Source: Nocardia sp. BMG111209 (lineage in GTDB: Bacteria; Actinomycetota; Actinomycetes; Mycobacteriales; Mycobacteriaceae). Taken from it: a stretch of 64,000 bases of DNA. The notes below the pieces were generated by a model, which saw only the letters and a program-made list of their open reading frames with translations, did not search any database and was not told where the DNA came from. The translations under genes and the position numbers were made by a program. Positions 9,397 to 17,578 of this stretch are shown here, in pieces; position 1 is the first letter of the stretch, and each line of letters begins with the position of its first letter. Where the stretch lies: contig NZ_KB907310.1 in NCBI RefSeq assembly GCF_000381925.1, positions 620,001 to 684,000 on the forward strand, given 5' to 3'.

Positions 9397-11210
9397 CAGT
9401 ACTTACGCTCCATCGGCTCGTAACGGGTCTGTACGACCGGCTTGAAGTCCAGCTGGATCTCGGCGAGGAGGTTCGCCGGCTTACCGGACTCGACCTGCTT
9501 GTACGCCATGGTGTGGCGCATGAAGTTGACGTCGTCGCGGCTCGGGTAGTCCTCGCGGGCGTGGCCGCCACGGGACTCCCGGCGGTTCAGCGCGCCGAAC
9601 ACGGTCACCTCGGCCAGCTCCAGCAGGAAGCCCAGCTCGACGGCCTCGAGCAGATCGCTGTTGTAGCGACGGCCCTTGTCCTGCACGGTGATCCGGCTGT
9701 ACCGCTCCTTGAGCGCGTGGATGACGGTCAGCATCTCCTTGAGGCTGTCCTCGGTGCGGAACACGCCCGCCTTGTCGTCCATCGCGATCTGCAGTTCGGT
9801 GCGGATGTCGGCGACCCGCTCGTTGCCGTGGTCGGACAGCAGCCCGGCCAGCCAGTTCTGCACCATGGTCGCCGGATTCTCCGGCAGCTCGGTGAACTGG
9901 GCGCGCGCGGCATACTCGGCGGCGGCGATACCCGCGCGCCGGCCGAACACGTTGATGTCCAGCAGCGAGTTGGTGCCGAGCCGGTTGGCGCCGTGCACGG
10001 ATACGCACGCGCACTCGCCGGCGGCGTACAGGCCGGGGACCACGTCGGTGTTGTTGCGCAGCACCTCGCCGTGGATGCGGGTGGGGATGCCGCCCATCGC
10101 GTAGTGGCAGGTCGGCATGACCGGCACCGGCTCCTTCACCGGGTCCACACCCAGGTAGGTGCGGGAGAACTCGGTGATGTCGGGCAGCTTCTCCTCGAGC
10201 ACGTCCTCGCCGAGGTGGGTCACGTCGATGAGCACGTAGTCCTTGTTCGGGCCCGCGCCGCGGCCCTCGCGGACCTCCTGCACCATCGAGCGGGCCACGA
10301 TGTCGCGCGGCGCCAGATCCTTGATGGTGGGGGCGTAGCGCTCCATGAACCGCTCGCCGGTGGAGTTGCGGAGGATGCCGCCCTCACCGCGCACCGCCTC
10401 GGAGATGAGGATGCCCAGGCCCGCCAGGCCCGTCGGATGGAACTGGTGGAATTCCATGTCCTCCAGCGGCAGGCCCTTGCGGAACACGATCGCCATACCG
10501 TCGCCGGTCAGCGTGTGCGCGTTCGAGGTGGTCTTGTACATCCGGCCGGAACCGCCGGTGGCGAAGATGATCGACTTCGCGTGGAACACGTGCAGATCGC
10601 CGGTGGCCAGCTCGTAGGCGACCACGCCGGTGGCGACCGGGCCGCGATCGGTATCGGTCAGCACCAGGTCCAGCACGTAGTACTCGTTGTAGAACTCCAC
10701 GTCGTGCTTGACGCAGTTCTGGTACAGCGTCTGCAGGATCATGTGGCCGGTGCGGTCGGCGGCGTAGCACGCGCGGCGGACCGGCGCCTTGCCGTGATCG
10801 CGGGTGTGACCGCCGAAGCGGCGCTGATCGATCCGGCCCTCGGGGGTCCGGTTGAACGGCAGGCCCATCTTCTCCAGATCGAGCACCGCGTCGATGGCCT
10901 CCTTGGCCATGATCTCGGCGGCGTCCTGGTCGACGATGTAGTCACCACCCTTGACCGTGTCGAAGGTGTGCCACTCCCAGTTGTCTTCCTCGACATTCGC
11001 CAGCGCGGCGCACATACCGCCCTGGGCCGCGCCGGTGTGGCTGCGGGTCGGGTACAGCTTGGTGAGCACGGCGGTCCGCACCCGGGGCCCGGCCTCGATC
11101 GCCGCGCGCATCCCCGCACCACCGGCGCCGACGATCACCACGTCGTACCGGTGTTCCTCGACGGGACGAGACCCACCGGTACCGATGGTTCCTTCGCTTT
11201 GCTCGCTCAT
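9396..11210 (-). CDS. sdhA: Succinate dehydrogenase flavoprotein subunit
   Basis: The 604-aa catalytic subunit of complex II, oxidising succinate to fumarate. The N-terminal Rossmann site is VVIVGAGGAGMRAAI. The histidine that carries covalent FAD is H58 in RSHTGAAQGG. Substrate-site residues appear in TCHYAMGGIPTR and LAPRDIVARSM. The 604-aa length and all-soluble sequence are typical. The ATG at 11210 is preceded by sdhD 15 bp upstream, and the stop overlaps the sdhB start by one base. Membrane attachment is through SdhC and SdhD. Confidence 0.97.
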   Translation of the reverse strand: MSEQSEGTIGTGGSRPVEEHRYDVVIVGAGGAGMRAAIEAGPRVRTAVLTKLYPTRSHTGAAQGGMCAALANVEEDNWEWHTFDTVKGGDYIVDQDAAEIMAKEAIDAVLDLEKMGLPFNRTPEGRIDQRRFGGHTRDHGKAPVRRACYAADRTGHMILQTLYQNCVKHDVEFYNEYYVLDLVLTDTDRGPVATGVVAYELATGDLHVFHAKSIIFATGGSGRMYKTTSNAHTLTGDGMAIVFRKGLPLEDMEFHQFHPTGLAGLGILISEAVRGEGGILRNSTGERFMERYAPTIKDLAPRDIVARSMVQEVREGRGAGPNKDYVLIDVTHLGEDVLEEKLPDITEFSRTYLGVDPVKEPVPVMPTCHYAMGGIPTRIHGEVLRNNTDVVPGLYAAGECACVSVHGANRLGTNSLLDINVFGRRAGIAAAEYAARAQFTELPENPATMVQNWLAGLLSDHGNERVADIRTELQIAMDDKAGVFRTEDSLKEMLTVIHALKERYSRITVQDKGRRYNSDLLEAVELGFLLELAEVTVFGALNRRESRGGHAREDYPSRDDVNFMRHTMAYKQVESGKPANLLAEIQLDFKPVVQTRYEPMERKY

Positions 11211-11225
11211 CGCGGTGGCCTGCTC

Positions 11226-11657
11226 CTAGCTGATGTTGGGGTCGAAGGTGAAGATGACGTAGCTGCCCACGCCCATGATCAGGATCATCGCGACGGCCAG
11301 CAGGGTCTTCAGCCAGAACCGGGTCTGATCCTTGCGGGCGTAGTCGTCGATGACCGTGCGCAGGCCGTTGCCGCCGTGCAGCTGGGCCAGCCACAACATG
11401 GCCAGATCCCACAGCTGCCAGAACGGGCTGGCCCAGCGGCCGGCCACGAAGCCGAAGTTGACCCGCTTCACGCCGCCGTCGAGCATCAGCATGATCGTCA
11501 TGTGGCCGAAGACCAGCACGATCAGCAGCAGACCGGAGAAGCGCATGAACAGCCACGCGTACTTCTCGAAGTTGTTGCCCGAGGTGCGGCGCGGGGCGCG
11601 CGGGGAGTCGAGGCTGGCGGGCCGATCGTAGGACTTGCCGAGAACAGGTGCAGTCAT
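11226..11657 (-). CDS. sdhD: Succinate dehydrogenase membrane anchor subunit
   Basis: The 143-aa product has a hydrophilic N-terminus and three hydrophobic helices (LFMRFSGLLLIVLVFGHM, WDLAMLWLAQLHG, TLLAVAMILIMGVGSYVIF). It supplies part of the quinone/haem site; the helix-1 histidine in FGHMTIMLML is a candidate ligand. It lies 6 bp downstream of sdhC and 15 bp upstream of sdhA. The position and helix pattern identify it even though sequence conservation in this family is low. Confidence 0.92.
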   Translation of the reverse strand: MTAPVLGKSYDRPASLDSPRAPRRTSGNNFEKYAWLFMRFSGLLLIVLVFGHMTIMLMLDGGVKRVNFGFVAGRWASPFWQLWDLAMLWLAQLHGGNGLRTVIDDYARKDQTRFWLKTLLAVAMILIMGVGSYVIFTFDPNIS

Positions 11658-11663
11658 GTGGTC

Positions 11664-12065
11664 TCAGAGCTCCGTCGTGATCATGTAGAAGAGCTGGCGG
11701 CCGACGCCGGCGGCCGCGACCAGGACCCAGACCGTCAGGACGATCCACAGCATCAGGCGCTGGTACTTGACGCCCTTGGACCAGAAGTCGACGAGGATCA
11801 GCCGCAGGCCGTTGAGCGCGTGGAACAGCACGCACACGACCAGGCCCATCTCCAGCAGGGCCACGACCGGGTTCTTGTACGTCTCGATCGCCCGGTTGTA
11901 GGTGTCCGGGCTCACCCGTACCAGCGCGGTGTCGAGCACGTGCACGAACAGGAAGAAGAAGATCGCCACGCCGGTGATCCGGTGCAGCGCCCAGGACCAC
12001 ATGCCCGGGTCGCCGCGGTACAAGCTCTTCCGCTTCGGCCGTGCCGGAGCTTCGATGGTCGTCAT
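11664..12065 (-). CDS. sdhC: Succinate dehydrogenase cytochrome b556 subunit
   Basis: The 133-aa first gene of the operon has the SdhC signature MWSWALHRITGVAIFFFLFVH, which contains the conserved H-R-x-T-G, and a second motif FHALNGLRLILVD with the probable haem-ligand histidine. Three membrane helices are seen. The ATG at 12065 is the only sensible start; GGAGG lies 11 nt upstream. The upstream 350 bp is shared with divergent cdd and contains an IdeR/DtxR-like box at 12338-12356. Confidence 0.95.
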   Translation of the reverse strand: MTTIEAPARPKRKSLYRGDPGMWSWALHRITGVAIFFFLFVHVLDTALVRVSPDTYNRAIETYKNPVVALLEMGLVVCVLFHALNGLRLILVDFWSKGVKYQRLMLWIVLTVWVLVAAAGVGRQLFYMITTEL

Positions 12066-12421
12066 AGAGTGCGGTGCCTCCAACGTCGTCGATGGACACG
12101 CCGGCGAGCCGGCTAGTCGGATGCGGTCGCAGATTTCGGCGTGCGGGCTCCGCGATCCCGCTACTCTGGACGCAGTAGCGGCTCTGGAGAACACCAGCTC
12201 GTTGCCGGAGCCGAGACCCGGGTGGCCTGAGTGCCGGACGGCCGCCGGGAACCTGGACCGATCTGCCGAGAACTCTAATCCTCGGCGATTCACGGAACTA
12301 ATTCGGCGTGCCGGTCGTTATGTCGCAATTAGCGTAGTTAGGTTTGCCTAGCCTGACGGCTTCACCGGTGTGAAACGGGCTCCCCACCACCACTCGCGAC
12401 ACGCTTCCACGGAGGTCCGAT
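12066..12421. other. Divergent sdhC-cdd regulatory region
   Basis: This 356-bp stretch has no convincing gene. Its cdd-proximal 120 bp is clearly AT-richer than its surroundings and includes the iron-box-like sequence. The sdh promoter must be here; I cannot place its -35/-10 with confidence. Confidence 0.7.
12338..12356. promoter_or_regulatory. IdeR/DtxR-like iron box
   Basis: TTAGGTTTGCCTAGCCTGA matches the mycobacterial IdeR consensus TTAGGTTAGGCTAACCTAA at 15 of 19 positions, 16 if the central G/C is allowed. It lies 66 bp before cdd and 273 bp before sdhC. It would make transcription of one or both genes respond to iron. Confidence 0.6.
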
Positions 12422-12823
12422 ATGTCCGAAATCGACTGGAATACCTTGCGCCGCAACGCATCCGAAATCATGCGTCATGCCTATGCGCCCTACTCGAGGT
12501 TTCCGGTCGGGGCTGCGGGCCTCACCGCCACGGGACGAATTGTGGCCGGTTGCAATGTGGAAAATATCTCATACGGACTGGGCCTCTGCGCCGAATGTGT
12601 ACTCATCGGTAACCTCCACGCGACCGGAGGCGGCCGTTTGCTGGCGGTTGCCGTATGCGATTCCCGCGGCGAAATTCTGATGCCGTGCGGACGTTGCCGG
12701 CAGCTGCTCCACGAGCACGGCGGCGGGGATCTGCTCGTCGATCACAAGGACGGTCCGCGGCCGCTGCGCGAGCTGCTGCCGGACGCGTTCGGACCCGACG
12801 ATCTCGCCGCCGGGCAGCAATAG
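12422..12823 (+). CDS. cdd: Cytidine deaminase
   Basis: Deaminates cytidine and deoxycytidine to uridine and deoxyuridine in pyrimidine salvage. The 133-aa zinc enzyme has the homotetrameric-type motifs C56-A-E58 (zinc ligand and catalytic Glu) and P-C89-G-R-C92 (zinc ligands). The substrate loop is seen in YAPYSRFPVGAA and GCNVENISYG. GGAGG at 12411-12415 is 6 nt from the ATG. deoA and add follow on the same strand, forming a nucleoside-salvage run. The reading frame is less GC-rich than its neighbours in the first half. Confidence 0.97.
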   Translation: MSEIDWNTLRRNASEIMRHAYAPYSRFPVGAAGLTATGRIVAGCNVENISYGLGLCAECVLIGNLHATGGGRLLAVAVCDSRGEILMPCGRCRQLLHEHGGGDLLVDHKDGPRPLRELLPDAFGPDDLAAGQQ

Positions 12824-13038
12824 CGCCGGACTATCGCCGCGCCGTTCGATTCGGGCCGGCGGGCGCGGGAACGGGGTCGTCGCACGGGACCGACGGCAGG
12901 CGTGCGGCGTGTCCGAAACTGACCACGCCGGGCGAATGTGGCGGGAAACCGACGTGTCGGTCGGCGATTTGCCTGCAGCGCGTGCGGGAGTGAAATCGAC
13001 GGCTGCGGGGCCGATCCCGGTCTGCAAGGCTGTGTCCC

Positions 13039-14331
13039 ATGGCGAGCGAGCAATCGGCGACGGCGGTGATCACGACCAAGCGGGACGGCGGTGACCTGTC
13101 GGACGCGCAGATCGACTGGGTGATCGACGCGTACACCCGCGGGGTGGTCGCCGACGAGCAGATGTCCGCGCTGGCGATGGCGATCGTGTGGCGGGGGATG
13201 ACCCGCCGCGAGATCGCGCGCTGGACCGCGGCGATGATCGCCTCCGGACAGCGGATGTCCTTCCCGGAGCTGACCCGGCCCACCGTCGACAAGCACTCCA
13301 CCGGCGGCGTCGGCGACAAGATCACGCTGCCGCTGGCCCCGCTGGTCGCCGCGTGCGGGGCGGCGGTGCCGCAGCTGTCCGGCCGGGGCCTCGGCCACAC
13401 CGGCGGCACCCTGGACAAACTCGAATCGATTCCCGGCTGGCAGGCCGATCTCGCGCCGGCCCGGATGCGGGAGATCCTGGCCGATCCGGCGATCGGCGCG
13501 GTGGTGTGCGCGGCCGGCGCGGATCTGGCCCCCGCCGACAAACGCCTCTACGCCTTGCGCGATGTCACCGGCACCGTCGAATCCATCCCGCTGATCGCCA
13601 GCTCGATCATGAGCAAGAAGATCGCCGAGGGCACCTCGGCGCTGGTCCTCGACGTCAAGGTGGGCAGCGGCGCCTTCATGAAGGATCTCGACTCCGCCCG
13701 GGAGCTGGCCGCCACCATGGTCGAACTGGGCACCGACTCCGGTGTGCGTACCGTCGCGTTGCTCACCGCCATGGACGCCCCGCTGGGCCGCGCGGTCGGC
13801 AATGCCCTGGAGGTGACCGAGTCGGTGGCGGTGCTGGCCGGCGGCGGCCCGCCCGACGTCGTCGAGCTGACCCTCACCCTCGCGCGGGAGATGTTGGCGC
13901 AGGCCGGAATTCACGATGTCGACCCGGCCGACGCGCTCGCCGACGGCCGGGCCATGGATCGCTGGCGGGCCATGGTCCGGGCCCAGGGTGGCGAGCCCGG
14001 CGCGGCCCTGCCCGCCGCGCGCCTGCGCGAGCAGATCTCGGCGGGCCGGGCCGGCATCGTCGCCGGGGTCGACGCACTGCTGGTCGGGCGGGCGGCGTGG
14101 CTGCTCGGCGCGGGCCGGGCCCGGCAGGGCGATGCGATCGACCACGCGGCGGGTATCGAGGTGCACGTGCGGCCCGGCGACCGCGTCGCGGCGGGCGACC
14201 CGATCTACACCCTGCACGCCGACCGCCCGGAACTGGTCGGCGACGCCTGTGACGTGCTGCACCGCTCGTACACGATCGGCGATGCCGAGGTCGCCGCGTC
14301 ACCGCTGGTTCTGGACCGGATAGCGAGGTGA
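13039..14331 (+). CDS. deoA: Thymidine phosphorylase
   Basis: Phosphorolyses thymidine/deoxyuridine to the base and deoxyribose-1-phosphate. The 430-aa product has the glycosyltransferase-family-3 N-terminal helical domain, the phosphate-binding KHSTGGVGDK and the signature SGRGLGHTGGTLDKLE. The C-terminal domain contains GDRVAAGDPIYTLHAD. The ATG at 13039 is preceded by AAGG. It sits 215 bp after cdd and 95 bp before add. It supplies uracil for Upp, encoded 5 kb downstream. Confidence 0.95.
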   Translation: MASEQSATAVITTKRDGGDLSDAQIDWVIDAYTRGVVADEQMSALAMAIVWRGMTRREIARWTAAMIASGQRMSFPELTRPTVDKHSTGGVGDKITLPLAPLVAACGAAVPQLSGRGLGHTGGTLDKLESIPGWQADLAPARMREILADPAIGAVVCAAGADLAPADKRLYALRDVTGTVESIPLIASSIMSKKIAEGTSALVLDVKVGSGAFMKDLDSARELAATMVELGTDSGVRTVALLTAMDAPLGRAVGNALEVTESVAVLAGGGPPDVVELTLTLAREMLAQAGIHDVDPADALADGRAMDRWRAMVRAQGGEPGAALPAARLREQISAGRAGIVAGVDALLVGRAAWLLGAGRARQGDAIDHAAGIEVHVRPGDRVAAGDPIYTLHADRPELVGDACDVLHRSYTIGDAEVAASPLVLDRIAR

Positions 14332-14414
14332 CCACGCCGGACACGTCGGGCAACGACATGCCGTCGAGAGGATGGACACACGGAAAGTTGCCTGCGCACC
14401 CCCGCCGATGCGGC

Positions 14415-14420
14415 TAGCGT
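14415..14420 (+). promoter_or_regulatory. -10 box for leaderless add
   Basis: TAGCGT ends 6 nt before the ATG at 14427, which places the transcription start on or next to the A of the start codon. No Shine-Dalgarno is present. Confidence 0.6.
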
Positions 14421-14426
14421 CAATAC

Positions 14427-15566
14427 ATGACTGGACCGACGCCTCTCACTCTCGCCTCGATCCGCCGGGCGCCCAAGGCGGTGCTGCACGATCACCTCGA
14501 TGGTGGCCTGCGGCCCGCCACGGTACTCGAGTTGGCCGCCGGCTGCGGCTACGATCAGCTGCCGGCCACCGATGCCGACGCGCTCGGCCACTGGTTCCGC
14601 GACGCCGCCGACAGCGGCTCGCTGGAACGATATCTGGAAACCTTCGCGCACACCGTCGCCGTGATGCAGACCCCCGAGGGCCTGCGCCGGGTGGCCCGCG
14701 AGGCCGCCGAGGACCTGGCCACCGACGGCGTGGTCTACGCGGAGGTTCGATTCGCGCCCGAACAACATCTCGAGCGCGGCCTCACCCTCGACGAAGTGGT
14801 CGAACACACCCTCGCCGGATTCCGCGAGGGTGAGGAGATCGCCGCCGCGGCCGGGAACCCGATCCGGGTGATCTGCCTGCTGACCGCCATGCGGCACGCG
14901 GCACGCTCGCTGGAGATCGCCGAACTCGCGGTGCGGTTCCGCCGGCGCGGCGTGGGCGGCTTCGACATCGCCGGCGCCGAGGCCGGTTACCCGCCCACCC
15001 GGCACCTCGATGCGTTCGAGTACATGCGAGCCAACAACGCGCACTTCACCATTCACGCGGGCGAGGCGTTCGGCCTGCCCTCGATCCACGAGGCGCTGGC
15101 GTTCTGCGGCTGCGATCGGCTCGGGCACGGGGTGCGGATCACCGACGACATCTTCGACGGCGCGACCGCGGCCGCGACCCCCGCGCCGGAGGGCGGCACG
15201 GTACCCGACCACAGCGGGCTGCGCCTCGGTCTGGTCGCCAATTATGTTCGGGACAAACGGATTCCGCTGGAACTGTGCCCGTCGTCGAATGTGCAGACCG
15301 GTGCGGTGCCGTCACTGGACAAGCATCCGTTCGATCTGCTGGCCCGGTTGCGGTTCCGGGTCACCGTCAACACCGACAACCGGCTGATGAGCGATACCGA
15401 CATGAGCCGGGAGATGCTCAAGCTGGTCGAGACCTTCGGCTACGGCTGGAGCGATCTGGAGCGGTTCACGATCAATGCGATGAAGTCCGCCTTCATCCCG
15501 TTCCCGGACCGGTTGCGCCTGATCGACGAGGTGATCAAGCCCGGCTACGCCGTACTGATCGGCTGA
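14427..15566 (+). CDS. add: Adenosine deaminase
   Basis: Zinc enzyme converting (deoxy)adenosine to (deoxy)inosine. The 379-aa product starts with the metal-binding [10 protein letters not shown]. It has the catalytic [10 protein letters not shown] (zinc His and catalytic Glu), the DRLGHGVRI motif, and the zinc-binding Asp in [11 protein letters not shown]. Inosine made here is the substrate of the purine nucleoside phosphorylase at 23731-24522. It appears leaderless from TAGCGT at 14415. Its stop is 12 bp from the convergent stop of the acidic protein. Confidence 0.96.
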   Translation: MTGPTPLTLASIRRAPKAVLHDHLDGGLRPATVLELAAGCGYDQLPATDADALGHWFRDAADSGSLERYLETFAHTVAVMQTPEGLRRVAREAAEDLATDGVVYAEVRFAPEQHLERGLTLDEVVEHTLAGFREGEEIAAAAGNPIRVICLLTAMRHAARSLEIAELAVRFRRRGVGGFDIAGAEAGYPPTRHLDAFEYMRANNAHFTIHAGEAFGLPSIHEALAFCGCDRLGHGVRITDDIFDGATAAATPAPEGGTVPDHSGLRLGLVANYVRDKRIPLELCPSSNVQTGAVPSLDKHPFDLLARLRFRVTVNTDNRLMSDTDMSREMLKLVETFGYGWSDLERFTINAMKSAFIPFPDRLRLIDEVIKPGYAVLIG

Positions 15567-15578
15567 GCCGGCCCGGCT

Positions 15579-16823
15579 TCAGGCCTTCTGCAGCCGGGCC
15601 TCGAACGCCTGCTCCAGAACCCGCCAGCCGGCCGCCTCGGTGGTGAACGGCGGGCTCGGAGCCAGCCGGTTCGGGTCCGGCTCCAGCAGGTACGACACGT
15701 ACCAGCCCAGCGGCGTGGACTTGGCCAGCGCCTGCTCCACCCCGTCGTCGCCCGCGTAATCGGCTGCGTCGGTGAACAATTCGACCGCGAGGTCGAGCTG
15801 GTCGACATCCACCTGACGGGGGCCGACGGCCAGATCGTCGGCGAGGCCGGGCAGGACGTAGACGTTCTCCTCGGTGACCTCGACCTCCAGCGAGCCGTCG
15901 GTGGCCGCCGTGCGCACCTCGTCGAAGGTGCTCACGCGGGCCAGGTCGTGGTCGTGCTCGTCGGCGAGGTAGCGGGCCAGGGCGCGCTCGGAGGCGAAGA
16001 TCGTGATGGCGCCCTCGCTGCCCAGGAACACCGGCTCGTCGTCGAGGTAGCAGCGCAGCGTGAACCAGGTGCCGTCGGAGGTGATGATCTTCACCGGGTC
16101 GATGCCGACGGTGTTCCAGAAGGTCTCCTCTTCCTCCTCGTCCTCGGCATCCAGGTCGACCTGCTCGAATTCGTTGTCGTCCTCGGTTTCCGCGACATCC
16201 TCGGCGTCGACGATGTTCTCCTCGGCGGCCAGCAGTTCGGCCTCGGCGACGGCGACGGCCGCGGCGTCCACCTCGGGCGTGTGCACCACCGAGTCGATGG
16301 CGTCGATGACCTGGTCCCAGTCCTTGGCGATGGCCGCGCCGATCTGGTCCCACAGTTCCTGGCCCTCACGGCCGACGAAGGCGTTCACACCCGCGGGCAG
16401 CGCCCCGAGCACGGGGTGCGAACCGAAGAACTTCGTCACCACCTCGAGCTCGCACACCTCGCCGATGGTCCGGACCATGTCGAGCGTCTCCTCGAGCTCG
16501 GCGATGGTCTCCGGATCCGGGTCGCCCGCCGCGAGTTCCGGCGCGCCGACCAGATCGAAGGCGTACTGCTCCTCCGGCTCCAGCTCCGCGGCGGACAATC
16601 CGGCCACGACCTTCCAGGCCGGATGGTCGATCAGATCGTTGTCGTCGTTGGTGCGGATGAACGCGGCGAGCTCCGCGACCGACTCGAATCCGTAGAGCGC
16701 GTCCTCGTGTCCGAGGAATGCCTCCCATTCGTCGTCACCGTCCCGCCAGCGCGGTGCCCACAGGGTGACGAGGTCGCCATCGGTCAGGCCGAGCTCGATC
16801 GGGACGATGTCTCCAGAAGCCAT
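15579..16823 (-). CDS. Conserved acidic protein of unknown function (Rv3311-like)
   Basis: The 414-aa protein is strongly acidic with no signal peptide or membrane helix, so it is probably cytoplasmic. Two similar halves can be seen: each has an aromatic 'W..FLG.E.AL..F.S..ELA.F/YL' type segment (WEAFLGHEDALYGFESV early, VFLGSEGAITIFASERAL late). They are separated by a central acidic stretch with DAEDEEEEET. A YVSYLLEPDPNRLAPSPPF motif lies near the C-terminus. By length, acidity and position it matches Rv3311, an uncharacterised actinobacterial protein. It is transcribed convergently with add and has its own leaderless-type -10. Confidence 0.75.
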   Translation of the reverse strand: MASGDIVPIELGLTDGDLVTLWAPRWRDGDDEWEAFLGHEDALYGFESVAELAAFIRTNDDNDLIDHPAWKVVAGLSAAELEPEEQYAFDLVGAPELAAGDPDPETIAELEETLDMVRTIGEVCELEVVTKFFGSHPVLGALPAGVNAFVGREGQELWDQIGAAIAKDWDQVIDAIDSVVHTPEVDAAAVAVAEAELLAAEENIVDAEDVAETEDDNEFEQVDLDAEDEEEEETFWNTVGIDPVKIITSDGTWFTLRCYLDDEPVFLGSEGAITIFASERALARYLADEHDHDLARVSTFDEVRTAATDGSLEVEVTEENVYVLPGLADDLAVGPRQVDVDQLDLAVELFTDAADYAGDDGVEQALAKSTPLGWYVSYLLEPDPNRLAPSPPFTTEAAGWRVLEQAFEARLQKA

Positions 16824-16830
16824 GACCGGA

Positions 16831-16836
16831 AGCCTA
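16831..16836 (-). promoter_or_regulatory. -10 box for leaderless acidic protein
   Basis: On the minus strand TAGGCT ends 7 nt before the ATG at 16823. It gives this gene a promoter separate from the type VII-like cassette upstream. Confidence 0.5.
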
Positions 16837-16856
16837 TCGAGCCGTCGTCTGCGGCA

Positions 16857-17189
16857 CTATTCGGCCCGCCCCGCAACGCTTCCCGCAGTGGGCGGAACGA
16901 ACGCGGAGTTGAGGGTCGCAACCACGTCCGACCGCTGCCGACCGGCGTCCTGAGCGGCCTGCTGGCACGCCCAGATGATGAGTTGCCCCACGTCGGCGGG
17001 GGGATGGCCGCTGACCGACTCGGCCAGGGACAGGCCGACCATGGCGCCGTCGCTGTCGACCTCCACGCTCACCAGGCCATCGTCGCTGGTGAAGCGACCA
17101 CGCACCTGCTTCAGCCCGAACAGCGCGGCCTCCAGCGCCTCGAGCTTCTCCGTCGCGTGAGCGACCAGCGCGTCCATCTCCGCGCTCAT
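16857..17189 (-). CDS. YbaB/EbfC-like small protein
   Basis: The 110-aa product begins with a helix (MSAEMDALVAHATEKLEALEAAL) and continues with a strand pattern GRFTSDDGLVSVEVDSDGAMV. It ends with a helix and a short tail. This arrangement resembles the YbaB/EbfC nucleoid-associated fold, a family that actinobacteria often pair with type VII secretion substrates. It is the last gene of the four-gene cassette and starts 25 bp after the preceding stop. DNA binding is not demonstrated by the sequence. Confidence 0.65.
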   Translation of the reverse strand: MSAEMDALVAHATEKLEALEAALFGLKQVRGRFTSDDGLVSVEVDSDGAMVGLSLAESVSGHPPADVGQLIIWACQQAAQDAGRQRSDVVATLNSAFVPPTAGSVAGRAE

Positions 17190-17214
17190 GGCGTATCCCT
17201 TCTCACCCGGAGGC

Positions 17215-17565
17215 TCACACCGGCCTCATCCAGCTCGTGGGCCCGGTGTCCTCGTCGTCGATGCGGTCCAGCTCGTCCACCGCGGACTGCCGGGTCGGCA
17301 GGCCCAATTTGTCCAGCAGTTCCGCGGGCATACCCGATTCGGCCAGCAGCTCCCGGCGACGGGCCTTGGCCACGATCGCCGACCGCTTCGTCAGGCGCAG
17401 GATCTCGGCGGCCAGAGCCTTTGCGCCGTAACGATATTCGCTGCGTTCGAAACCGATCTCGACCGGCATGCCCTGATCGGTGGCGCGCACGCTGATGGTG
17501 CCGGACCGATTGCTGCTGACCGCCACCGTCACCGCCGGGATCGGCGGCTTCTGCTCGGAATTCAT
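17215..17565 (-). CDS. Unknown protein of the type VII-like cassette
   Basis: The 116-aa product begins with two beta-type segments (AVTVAVSSNRSGTISVRA and MPVEIGFE). A basic helix follows (ILRLTKRSAIVAKARRREL) and then an acidic tail (DELDRIDDEDTG). It has no signal or membrane helix. I do not recognise the family. The strand-then-helix layout is close to that of the YbaB-like neighbour, so the two may be related or form a complex. It starts 13 bp after the NlpC/P60 stop. Confidence 0.65.
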   Translation of the reverse strand: MNSEQKPPIPAVTVAVSSNRSGTISVRATDQGMPVEIGFERSEYRYGAKALAAEILRLTKRSAIVAKARRRELLAESGMPAELLDKLGLPTRQSAVDELDRIDDEDTGPTSWMRPV

Positions 17566-17578
17566 TCGGTGTGCCCCA

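Noticed and set aside
9375..12116. A 913-codon plus-strand open frame across the sdh operon
   Set aside because: It lies opposite sdhA, sdhD and sdhC, whose cofactor motifs are complete; there is no domain in the plus-strand frame.
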